Origin: Dyadobacter diqingensis
Lineage (GTDB): Bacteria > Bacteroidota > Bacteroidia > Cytophagales > Spirosomataceae
Direction: 5' to 3'
Assembly (NCBI RefSeq): GCF_024220585.1
Contig: NZ_JAMXKF010000012.1
Span: 428-64,427 of the forward strand
Length of the DNA: 64,000 nucleotides
Shown here: piece after piece, positions 1-6,967 of the stretch
Position numbering within the stretch: position 1 is the first letter of the stretch
How the letters are laid out: every line of letters begins with the position of its first letter
Position numbers and translations under genes: made by a program
Notes under the pieces: generated by a model
What the model saw: only the letters and a program-made list of their open reading frames with translations
Databases searched by the model: none
What the model was told of the DNA's origin: nothing

Positions 1-1
1 A

Positions 2-247
2 TTAGGGAGCAAAAACTACGGCTCGATATGTTTTAGAAAACAAAACATATTTGCGCCTCCATATTCAGACTCCGATAATGGAAAATTTCCTGTATCGAAA
101 ACCACTGCTCTCCAACCTGGTGACTGGCAGTTCGTGCTTTTTCTGGCCGTTATCATTCTTGTCGATACTGCTTCGGTATATTCAAAGCTTGGAAAAAGAA
201 AACTTTGGAATCCCGAGCATAGACCAGACTATTCAAAAAGATCCTGA
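2..247 (+). CDS. Partial hypothetical membrane protein, 5' end outside the window
   Basis: An open frame enters from the left edge and stops at TGA 245-247, giving at least 81 residues. The visible part has one strongly hydrophobic stretch (around residues 45-60, containing QFVLFLAVIILVD) followed by a basic tail (KLGKRKLW). I do not recognise the family. Just downstream are a holin-like fragment and a DUF5675 remnant, so a membrane protein from a phage or phage-derived region is a reasonable guess, but nothing in the sequence proves it. It could also be decayed, like its neighbours. Confidence 0.4.
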   Translation, partial: LGSKNYGSICFRKQNIFAPPYSDSDNGKFPVSKTTALQPGDWQFVLFLAVIILVDTASVYSKLGKRKLWNPEHRPDYSKRS

Positions 248-328
248 TTTACGCCTGGATCCTAATCACCTCACACGTTCTGATCAGAATCGAAATTTTC
301 GGGACTACAACCGGTCTTTTTTAATTGA

Positions 329-439
329 GTGAACGATCTGCTTTACTGTATCATCATTGTTCTGGAAACGATGTCCATCTTTGAAAATGTCGGAAAAATC
401 CGTCCGATCTACTCCATAAAAATATCCTGGCTATACTAA
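329..439 (+). pseudogene. Holin-like remnant
   Basis: A 36-residue frame from GTG to TAA contains a hydrophobic stretch (LLYCIIIVLETMS) followed by IFENVGKIRP. This resembles the C-terminal part of phage holins, in which a last membrane segment leads into an S-I-x-E-N-x-G-K-type motif. The N-terminal two thirds cannot be found in a single frame upstream because stops interrupt it, so I call it a remnant. The DUF5675 remnant 40 bp downstream supports a former lysis-type cassette. The assignment rests on a short motif and is tentative. Confidence 0.35.
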
Positions 440-478
440 AAAGTTTGACGAATCGGGCGAATTTAAAGACTTAGTATA

Positions 479-877
479 ATGGAAATAGTTGTTTCAAGAC
501 GCTGGCTTGACGTCAACAGTACAGCAAGTTCCATAGTGGTGGACGGCCAGGCGTATTACTTTATTTTAGAGGACCGCGACCACGGACTAAAATAAGACAT
601 GCCTCTGGCTGATATCGCCAGGGAAAAGGTATACGGCAAAACGGCAATTCCAACCGGCCGTTACCAGGTTGCCCTCACGTATTCCAACCAGTTTAAAGGC
701 TTTTACCTATCCTGATAAACGTGCCAGGCTTCGCGGGGATTCGGATATATCCGGGTAATTGACACAGAAGGGTGTTTGTTACCTGGTAAAACATTTTGGA
801 AGGAAGATCAGGATTTTATGGTAGGTACTAGTCGGCCACGTACGAAGGTCTTCAAAATAAGATTACTGATACACTGA
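479..877 (+). pseudogene. DUF5675 family protein, disrupted
   Basis: The frame from ATG 479 reads MEIVVSRRWLD, then LEDRDHGLK, and hits TAA at 593-595 where this family normally continues. The same frame resumes with MPLADIAREKVYGKTAIPTG and YQVALTYSNQFKGF, stops again at 713-718, while the next frame carries INVPGFAGIRIYPGN. The original frame then has DTEGCLLPGKT and a C-terminal tail to TGA 875-877. These blocks in order match DUF5675, a small family often found in Bacteroidota phage and conjugative regions. One nonsense change plus at least two frame shifts, with a short deletion after PGN, show that the gene is dead. Confidence 0.8.
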
Positions 878-1113
878 AACGAGGGGAGCAAGTTTGGTGT
901 GAAATCGTTACAGCGTACACCTAATGCAATGATTTATATGAATAATGAGGGATTTCAGGCGTTGATCGTGGGATTTACCTCATTATTCACCAATCACTTT
1001 ACACATTAAAATGGTGAGTATGAAATCCGGATTTATTAAAAAGGGAAAAACATATAGTTTGTTGATAAGAACAACGCCAGTGAAGCGATAATGTATAGCG
1101 ACAAGATTATTAA
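878..1113. other. Intergenic stretch without a recognisable gene
   Basis: AT-rich sequence between the DUF5675 remnant and a small membrane protein gene. Short frames are present (for example one around 898-1010) but none has recognisable protein character. It is probably decayed element DNA. Confidence 0.4.
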
Positions 1114-1404
1114 TCATTTCGCATCCTTACGCTCGCCGTCAACTTTCACATGATCAAAATTTACCAGTAGGTATGTAATTAACGGAATAGCGATTGCTAC
1201 AATTAAAAAGACCAACACCCCAACGACGTAAAGTGAGGCAGTTTTGTCTTCAATAGGTTTTCGTAAGCTTGGAAACAAACTAAAAACATTAACGTATACT
1301 AATCCCGTCAATGCCATAATTGCATGTAAATGAGGTTTCTTCGTTCCTAGGAAATTTTTAAATAATAAGTAAATCTGAGAATAGAGGTAGGTAAACAGGT
1401 TCAT
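1114..1404 (-). CDS. Small hypothetical membrane protein
   Basis: Reading from ATG 1404 (MNLFTYLYSQIYLLFKNF) gives 96 residues with two hydrophobic segments, around residues 30-48 (AIMALTGLVYVNVFSLF) and 58-81 (LYVVGVLVFLIVAIAIPLI), and a charged tail ending in GERKDAK. A longer start at 1452 is possible but would add 16 residues overlapping the upstream region of the divergent methylase. I do not recognise a named family; small two-helix proteins of this kind occur in Bacteroidota phages and islands. Function unknown. Confidence 0.55.
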   Translation of the reverse strand: MNLFTYLYSQIYLLFKNFLGTKKPHLHAIMALTGLVYVNVFSLFPSLRKPIEDKTASLYVVGVLVFLIVAIAIPLITYLLVNFDHVKVDGERKDAK

Positions 1405-1483
1405 AAAAAACGGCCTTTTGGTAGCCGCGCAAATTACGGATTTTCTCATCACTAAATTTTACAATCAAAAGCTATCAAAATCT

Positions 1484-2271
1484 ATGAGTTTAAAAACTCC
1501 GATTACCTGCTACTGCGGTAAGCAAAATATGCTACCTTATATTCTCCCCAAAATACCACGACACTTACATGACATTGAACCGTTCTTTGGAGGCAGGGCT
1601 GTCTTCTGGGCAAAAGAGCCCTCCTTTTTCGAAGTTGTTAATAATATCAACAATAGGATCATGACCTTTTATAAGGTGCTCAAATACGACTTTGAAGAAA
1701 TTGAAAAACTTGTCGACGAAACCTTTCACAGTAGGGCGCAGCACCGGGAGTCTGATGAGCTTTATATCTCTCAAAAAAACGAAGAGACTAAACAGATTGA
1801 GAGCGCCTGGTCTGTATGGGTGCAGAGCAACATGAGTTTTAGTAGTATGATAGGGGGCGGGTCGGTTACGACCGTGCTGGAAAATGTCCATTACGCCTTT
1901 CCAACAAAAAGAACCGGTTTACTGAGCAGTATAAAAATAGGCTGCAACGCGTTACGATTGAAAGTTATGATGTACTAAAAGTGATCCGGGCATATGACGG
2001 CCCAGACTCTTTCTTTTATCTTGACCCGCCGTATGTTTCTTCCGATCAAGGCCCGTACAAGGGTTATACAATGGATGACTTCAAAGCGTTGCTCGATGCT
2101 TGCGTAAACATGAAAGGGAAATTTCTATTAAGTAGCTACCCGGAAAAACTACTGATGAAATACCGAAATGCTTACGGCTGGAAAACAGAAAATCATGAAA
2201 AAACACTCGCCGTGGATGGACGTCGAAAAGAGTCCAAGACCAAAGTCGAGTGTCTAACCTGGAATTATTAA
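1484..2271 (+). pseudogene. D12-class DNA adenine N6-methyltransferase, frameshifted
   Basis: The first part, from ATG 1484, carries the family N-terminus (TPITCYCGKQNML) and the S-adenosylmethionine-binding region (IEPFFGGRAVFWAKEPSFFE, then NNINNR). It runs to WVQSNMSFSSMIGGG near 1860. The continuation VGYDRAGK...RFTEQYKNRLQ and the catalytic block FFYLDPPYVSSDQGPYKGY lie in another frame and end at TAA 2269-2271. The junction is a G-run (1859-1861): restoring one G gives IGGGVGYD as in related enzymes. Such enzymes methylate adenine in DNA and are often orphan methylases of phages. No restriction partner is visible. Because only one base is missing, a sequencing error or very recent loss is possible. 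Confidence 0.85.
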
Positions 2272-2369
2272 AGAAACCGGATTGCCCCCCGTCAATCCGG
2301 CAACTAAATATATTCTGCCATAAAAAACTTTAAATCAAAACGGAAACACTTGGTGCCGAACTTGGCGTT

Positions 2370-3728
2370 TTAATTTTGTCTTGGATATTCCGTATCATTG
2401 AACTCAGTTCTCTTATATCGGGTTAATATGCCTGTTTCTGCTTGGAGTTCTTGCACATATTTTTGTAGATCATAATTCCAACTACTGCAGTCGAAACAAA
2501 TTAGATCTTCTGCTCTTTTGGATACATCAATTCCAGATTCCATGCCAATGCCAATTACATATTTGGCATCAGGTCGTATTAGCCTAAGCACGAGACAATA
2601 AGATTGCAGCAGATCAAGTCGGTAAGATCGATATTCCTTATAACTCTGTGTTTTCGGATTATGATGCGGTAGCGCTGCAAAAACGTAATATATACCCGTA
2701 CCCAGTTGCGGGTCCATGATTCGAAAGAGTTGTTGTTTTCCTGATGTCTTTGTAAGAATATCTATAAAGCTTTTTGAAAGATATCTACGAGAAAATCGGG
2801 GCTCCCGAGCCATGAATCGGATTGCCCTCTCCGCATCTACAAACCCACCTTCACTAACATAATGCTGACTTCTATTAATTGCATGTTTACTAAATTCTTC
2901 AATCAGATTATCCCAAAAATAACTGATTTTATCGGCCTCTTGCTGAGCGTGCCGATGCGGACTGTTGACGAACTTCTCCCAAGAGCCTTCAATTAAAGAA
3001 ACGCCGTCAAATTCAGGCTTTGGATAAGTGAAGTTGTGTTCTTTATCCACATCTAGTGTTTGCAAATAGTCAGCTAACAGTTCTTCTTCCCCTGCGGCTT
3101 GTACCAAAAAGCCAGATTTTAAGAATTTTTCCCGCTTATTTATATAGTTGACGAAGTCGGTTACTGTGTCGAGACAGGTTAGAATCAATTCAAAAGCAAC
3201 ATCGTCTAATATGTGTACGAAGGTTTTTCTACCTGATATATCCCCCATGATAAATGGGGTATCATGATCTTCTATCAATTTCAAACTTGTATCAATTATC
3301 GGGCTACCAATTCCACCCAAAGCATCTCTACAAGGTTGCTGCGTACCATGAGCCACAAGAATTAAATGGATTCGAGTTGATGGTGAAATCGAGATGTTGA
3401 TTGGAAATTTGAGAGTGTTTTTCGGGTCTAAGTATATATCGGCTGGAAATTGTTTTATCCAGCTTTCTGCACCCCAAAGCTGTTTTGCAGATGCAATTAC
3501 AGCACTTTTAAACCATCGTTTCCAATTAACTTCTGGCTTTTCGTGGTTTCCATAGACACAATGCTTATCCGAAAAAATGATGATGTCGTCACCAACTACA
3601 ACCAACAAGTCGCACAGCTCACTCGCAGGCGTTCTTCGTCTAAAGACATTGGGATAGCTATAAAGTGATAAAAATGTCCTATCGCACATTTTTATCAGAT
3701 ATTTTTCGGACTCGTTATATCCAGTCAT
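2370..3728 (-). CDS. Hypothetical protein with possible PD-(D/E)XK-like N-terminus; element cargo
   Basis: A 452-residue protein starting 17 bp after the integrase stop, so the two are probably co-transcribed. I do not recognise a named family. Near the N-terminus E37-x2-D40 is followed by two hydrophobic strands and SDK (residues 53-55) in ELCDLLVVVGDDIIIFSDK. This E...D...xxK layout resembles the start of restriction-endonuclease-like folds, although the usual acidic residue two positions before the lysine is a serine here. The rest is mixed alpha/beta with no signal peptide or membrane segment. Its place behind an integrase suggests island cargo, perhaps phage defence, but that is inference from motif and position only. 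Confidence 0.6.
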   Translation of the reverse strand: MTGYNESEKYLIKMCDRTFLSLYSYPNVFRRRTPASELCDLLVVVGDDIIIFSDKHCVYGNHEKPEVNWKRWFKSAVIASAKQLWGAESWIKQFPADIYLDPKNTLKFPINISISPSTRIHLILVAHGTQQPCRDALGGIGSPIIDTSLKLIEDHDTPFIMGDISGRKTFVHILDDVAFELILTCLDTVTDFVNYINKREKFLKSGFLVQAAGEEELLADYLQTLDVDKEHNFTYPKPEFDGVSLIEGSWEKFVNSPHRHAQQEADKISYFWDNLIEEFSKHAINRSQHYVSEGGFVDAERAIRFMAREPRFSRRYLSKSFIDILTKTSGKQQLFRIMDPQLGTGIYYVFAALPHHNPKTQSYKEYRSYRLDLLQSYCLVLRLIRPDAKYVIGIGMESGIDVSKRAEDLICFDCSSWNYDLQKYVQELQAETGILTRYKRTEFNDTEYPRQN

Positions 3729-3745
3729 AGCATTCTTTATCCGAT

Positions 3746-4948
3746 TTAATGATGATCACTTCCAGCTTCTGGAAATAAATCTAATGCATCTTCGTCCATA
3801 AATAGACCAAGATCTCTCAAATATTTGTCAGTTGTACTAATATCCTTATGGCGGTTCTGAGCCTGAACCAATTTAATGTCTTTTGTTGCTAGATACAATG
3901 CAATATTTCCTGTATGTTTCCACCCATACAAATCGTAATCCTGATCAGTAAACTCTGCCTGATCAAGAACCTTTTTGTTGTGCATATACATATATTTGTT
4001 TCCAACAGGCTTGATACCCGGTTCACCAAATAGAGTAAATATGTAAAAATGTCCCGGGAACGAACGTAGTTTATATTCTTCAATTAGCTTCTGTAAGCCC
4101 TTGGGAATACGAATATGTTCTGTCAAATCATTCTTTGCAATTTCGGCTGGAACAACAATTGTCTTTTTAAGGATATGTTTAATTTGAAGATTCTGAGCTT
4201 CTTCCGCAGGGCGCAAAAAACAGTAGTATATAAAGTTTACAAAAAGCCATAACTGCTTGTCTCCTATCTCATCCAGGCAAACTTTCTTAAATTTTCGAAC
4301 TTGGCTAGGTGAATACGGGATATGTTGACCAGATCTACCTTTTCTTTTTACAACCTTTAAAAATGGGTTGTCTTTAAGAATCTCCCTGGTTGTAAAGACC
4401 GTCCACATCGTTCTAAGTGTACTTATGAAATTGCTAAATGTCTTTTTTGAGAACCCAACCTTTGTATTCGTTTCTTCCTCTCTGGTATACGCGTCTAGAA
4501 AATCAGAAAAAGCAAACACTTCTTTCGTTCCAATACTTTTAATTGGTTTTGAGATAAAGCCAGCCTTTTCAGCCCATTCTTCAAATACTTTTAGATCTTT
4601 TTTGTAGCCTTTGTAGGTGTTTTCGGAAGCAGTGGCTTTCTTCATGCGCAAAAAACTAGCCATTGCATCTTTGATAGATGTTTTTGCGGTTAATTCTGCG
4701 GTAGGGTCGTCAATTTCATCGGTGATAAGGCCATTGGCTAGCGCTTTATTGATTACCGCAATGAATTTTTTGGCGTGGTCATACCTTTCCTTTTTTGAAG
4801 GATGCGATAACTTACTTCTTTTCCTAACAAGCTTCCCCTCTATTTCTGACCAGACGTAGTAATTAACATACCAGGGTTTTGAAATATCACCTTTCCTATC
4901 TGCTAAAACCGCTTCTTTATATGGATATTTTGCCTGACTGGCACTCAT
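3746..4948 (-). CDS. Tyrosine-type site-specific recombinase (integrase)
   Basis: I prefer ATG 4948 (MSASQAKYPYKEA), about 400 aa; an in-frame ATG at 4996 would add 16 residues lying in the repeat region near the attachment site. The N-terminus (KPWYVNYYVW) and SAM-like core-binding domain (DAMASFLRMKKATASENTY) are typical of Bacteroidota phage-type integrases. In the catalytic domain I see arginine in FLRPAEEAQNL, lysine in EIAKND, histidine in QNRHKDISTTDKY, and the nucleophile tyrosine in DKYLRDL. The usual HxxR box reads YGWK followed by HTGN, so histidine and arginine are replaced by tyrosine and lysine. The gene reads away from ssrA, consistent with an integrase bordering its own attachment site. 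Confidence 0.9.
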   Translation of the reverse strand: MSASQAKYPYKEAVLADRKGDISKPWYVNYYVWSEIEGKLVRKRSKLSHPSKKERYDHAKKFIAVINKALANGLITDEIDDPTAELTAKTSIKDAMASFLRMKKATASENTYKGYKKDLKVFEEWAEKAGFISKPIKSIGTKEVFAFSDFLDAYTREEETNTKVGFSKKTFSNFISTLRTMWTVFTTREILKDNPFLKVVKRKGRSGQHIPYSPSQVRKFKKVCLDEIGDKQLWLFVNFIYYCFLRPAEEAQNLQIKHILKKTIVVPAEIAKNDLTEHIRIPKGLQKLIEEYKLRSFPGHFYIFTLFGEPGIKPVGNKYMYMHNKKVLDQAEFTDQDYDLYGWKHTGNIALYLATKDIKLVQAQNRHKDISTTDKYLRDLGLFMDEDALDLFPEAGSDHH

Positions 4949-4994
4949 AACTAACCCTTGTGATTCAATAATTAACTGGCACCCAATTGGCACC
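4939..4994. repeat. TGGCACC repeats next to the integrase start
   Basis: The heptamer TGGCACC occurs at 4977-4983 and 4988-4994, 11 bp apart (one helical turn), and a near copy TGGCACT is at 4939-4945. Short direct repeats beside an integrase gene and attachment site can be recombinase or excisionase binding sites. No function is shown by the sequence itself. Confidence 0.4.
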
Positions 4995-5012
4995 AAGCCA
5001 CTTTCATCATCA

Positions 5013-5049
5013 TAAAAAGAGCCGTAAGTTTCTGACTTACAGCTCTTTT
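5013..5049 (-). terminator. Rho-independent terminator of ssrA
   Basis: On the minus strand AAAAGAGCTGTAAG is followed after a short loop by CTTACGGCTCTTTTT, a long stem with one mismatch and a terminal T-run, starting 7 bp after the tmRNA 3' end. It would also insulate the integrase from ssrA transcription. Confidence 0.85.
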
Positions 5050-5055
5050 CAAAAG

Positions 5056-5425
5056 TGGAGACGGAGGGATTCGAACCCTCGTCCAGAACAGGGAAACCCT
5101 GCGCCTTCTACATGCTTATCCGCGATTAGATTTTCGAGCCAGACAAGGTTCACGGCGGACCCGCGTCTTGGCCTTAGGTCCTAGGGTCTCGTTGGCTTTC
5201 CGTACCACTATGCCAACCAGCGCTGATTTGCGACACCCCGGAGCCCAACCATCAGCGCGTAGGTTGGAGGGATGATGGCATTTGCTAGATCCTCCGGATT
5301 AAGCAGCCATGGCGTAAGTATTTTCGCCAGTTATTGTTTGAAAGGTATTATTTACGGGAGGTACCCCCAGCTCCCGACATGCTTACACACAGAATCCCAA
5401 CCCGCTGTCAATTCCAGTCGCCCCC
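5056..5425 (-). ncRNA. ssrA: Transfer-messenger RNA (tmRNA)
   Basis: The 5' end GGGGGCG (5425-5419) pairs with CGTCTCC at the 3' end (5063-5057), forming the tRNA-like acceptor stem, and the T-arm GAGGGTTCGAATCCCTC precedes it. The discriminator base is A at 5056 and no CCA is encoded. The internal reading frame runs from a GGC resume codon at 5328 to TAA at 5299 and encodes the tag GENTYAMAA, very like other Bacteroidota tags. tmRNA rescues stalled ribosomes with SmpB and adds this tag for proteolysis. The length, about 370 nt, is normal. Its 3' end is the insertion site of the element to the left. Confidence 0.97.
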
Positions 5426-5724
5426 AAAGCGGCGCAGAAACGAACCTGTGATAAATCACCCGGTTGGCTGCTGGTAGTAGACAATGATAAGTGCGGGATA
5501 GTTCCCCTTTATTTGAGATTATTTATAAACTATCATAATCCTAGTTAAACAAGAAACATACAAACTTCTTAATATCAACATGATACTATTAAAAAAACGG
5601 ATCAGTTTTCTATACTATTTTTATTCATTTTACCCCGACAAACATTTTCGCACATGCCTTCACTCCTTTAACTGATGCAAAACCACTTCTTGATAATGTT
5701 GGAATTCGTTCCTATTTTTAACTT
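5426..5724. other. Intergenic region between ssrA and the NlpC/P60 gene
   Basis: This AT-rich region must contain the divergent promoters of ssrA and the following hydrolase gene. I found no exact TAnnTTTG box at a sensible distance from either. A 31-codon frame from ATG 5580 has no recognisable features and I do not call it. Confidence 0.4.
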
Positions 5725-6951
5725 ATGATATCCCGAAAAATAATCCTCTTCCTTTTGCTGTCGCCTGTTTTCACACGGGGTGCACAGCCTGATAACAAAC
5801 CTGACTCGGTCCATATAAAAAAGATTTTTGAAATTGGGGAGACAGTTCGAAAAGAATACGCACCGGATAAACGTACTGCCATTTTTCAGGTTAATACCGA
5901 TAGCACGGGCAACGTTACGGTTGAGACGACTGAGCCCAAAGCAGTCGAAAAGCTCTCGGCCCTAATGAAGGAGAAATTTATCAACGCTACGTTCAGCATC
6001 AATCTGCTCCCCGCCAAATCACTCGGGGAGCAGCTTTTCGGACTTGTCAATGTGTCTGTTGCCAATATCCGTTCAAACCCGAAAAACGCAGCCGAACTTG
6101 CCACACAAACGCTACTGGGAACGCCACTGGATATCCTGAAAAAGGATGGTTATTATTATCTCGTCCGTACACCCGACGGTTATATTTCCTGGCTTGATGC
6201 AGGTGCCATTATTTTCAAGACTGCTTTGGAAATGGAGGATTGGAAAAAGAAGGACAAATTGATTTTTGTAGACGACTATGGCCATGCTTTCATCAGTCCT
6301 GATACGAAGTCGCAAAGGATTTCCGACCTGGTAATGGGTGACATACTCGTCAATGCGGGCAAGGAAAAAGGATTTTTCAAAGTGACCTATCCCGATGGTA
6401 GAAAAGGTTTTGTTGCGCAAAACCAGGTTAAAGATTATGACAAATGGATTAAAAAACCTGCTCCAACCCCTCAACAGATGATAGAAATCGCCAAAACCAT
6501 GATCGGTGTCCCGTATTTATGGGGAGGCACTTCTGTAAAAGGAGTCGATTGCAGCGGTTTTACCAAAACAGCTTTTTTCATGAACGGCGTTGTGATCCCA
6601 CGTGACGCTTCCCAGCAGGTACTCGTTGGAGAGCCGGTAAGCGTTCTGAAAAGCGACACATTAAATCTTGACGCAGCGCTGAAAAACTTAAAACCGGGAG
6701 ACCTGATCTTCTTTGCAGGTGGTAAAAACAGATCGCCTCATGCGAGGGTCACACATGTCGCCATGTACCTAGGCAACGGAGAATTTATCCACGCAGCCGG
6801 TCAGGTCCGGATCAACAGCATGAGACCGGAAGCCGCTAATTATGATGACTTCGAAACCCGCACCGTCGTCGCTGCACGGCGATACATTGGGAATATCGGC
6901 ACGGCAGGAATAACCCCAATCGCCAAACACCCCGCCTATCAGCCAAACTAA
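5725..6951 (+). CDS. NlpC/P60 family peptidoglycan hydrolase with SH3 domains
   Basis: The 408-aa protein begins with a signal peptide (residues 1-20). Two bacterial SH3-like segments follow, around 105-165 (VSVANIRSNP, then DGYYYLVRTPDGYISW) and 180-240 (GFFKVTYPDGRKGFV). The C-terminal NlpC/P60 domain (about 250-390) has the catalytic cysteine C276 in VDCSGF, histidine H344 in THVAMYLG and H356 in FIHAAG. Such enzymes cut the gamma-D-Glu to diamino-acid bond in cell-wall peptides, with the SH3 parts binding the wall. It acts in the periplasm. It stands alone, convergent with the next gene. A 24-residue tail follows the catalytic domain. Confidence 0.92.
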   Translation: MISRKIILFLLLSPVFTRGAQPDNKPDSVHIKKIFEIGETVRKEYAPDKRTAIFQVNTDSTGNVTVETTEPKAVEKLSALMKEKFINATFSINLLPAKSLGEQLFGLVNVSVANIRSNPKNAAELATQTLLGTPLDILKKDGYYYLVRTPDGYISWLDAGAIIFKTALEMEDWKKKDKLIFVDDYGHAFISPDTKSQRISDLVMGDILVNAGKEKGFFKVTYPDGRKGFVAQNQVKDYDKWIKKPAPTPQQMIEIAKTMIGVPYLWGGTSVKGVDCSGFTKTAFFMNGVVIPRDASQQVLVGEPVSVLKSDTLNLDAALKNLKPGDLIFFAGGKNRSPHARVTHVAMYLGNGEFIHAAGQVRINSMRPEAANYDDFETRTVVAARRYIGNIGTAGITPIAKHPAYQPN

Positions 6952-6967
6952 CTTTTCCACAAAACCA

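Larger units (their letters stand above)
1..5055. mobile_element. Right part of a decayed integrated element inserted at the 3' end of ssrA
   Basis: The stretch left of tmRNA holds a tyrosine recombinase starting about 110 bp from the ssrA 3' end, a cargo gene behind it, a frameshifted adenine methylase and phage-lysis-like remnants. Integration at the 3' end of tmRNA with the integrase next to it is a well-known arrangement for prophages and genomic islands. I searched positions 1-4950 by eye for a second copy of the ssrA 3' end (the other attachment site) and found none, so the element either runs past the left edge or has lost that end. Several genes are broken, so it is probably no longer a complete mobile unit. 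The exact right boundary lies somewhere between 4950 and 5060. Confidence 0.7.

Noticed and set aside
4987..5184. Plus-strand 65-codon frame across the ssrA 3' end
   Set aside because: It is the complement of the tmRNA and its terminator; the DSNPRPEQ-type peptide is a well-known false translation of tRNA-like T-arms.
5580..5675. A 31-codon frame upstream of the NlpC/P60 gene
   Set aside because: No ribosome-binding signal, no hydrophobic or charged pattern of note and no recognised family.
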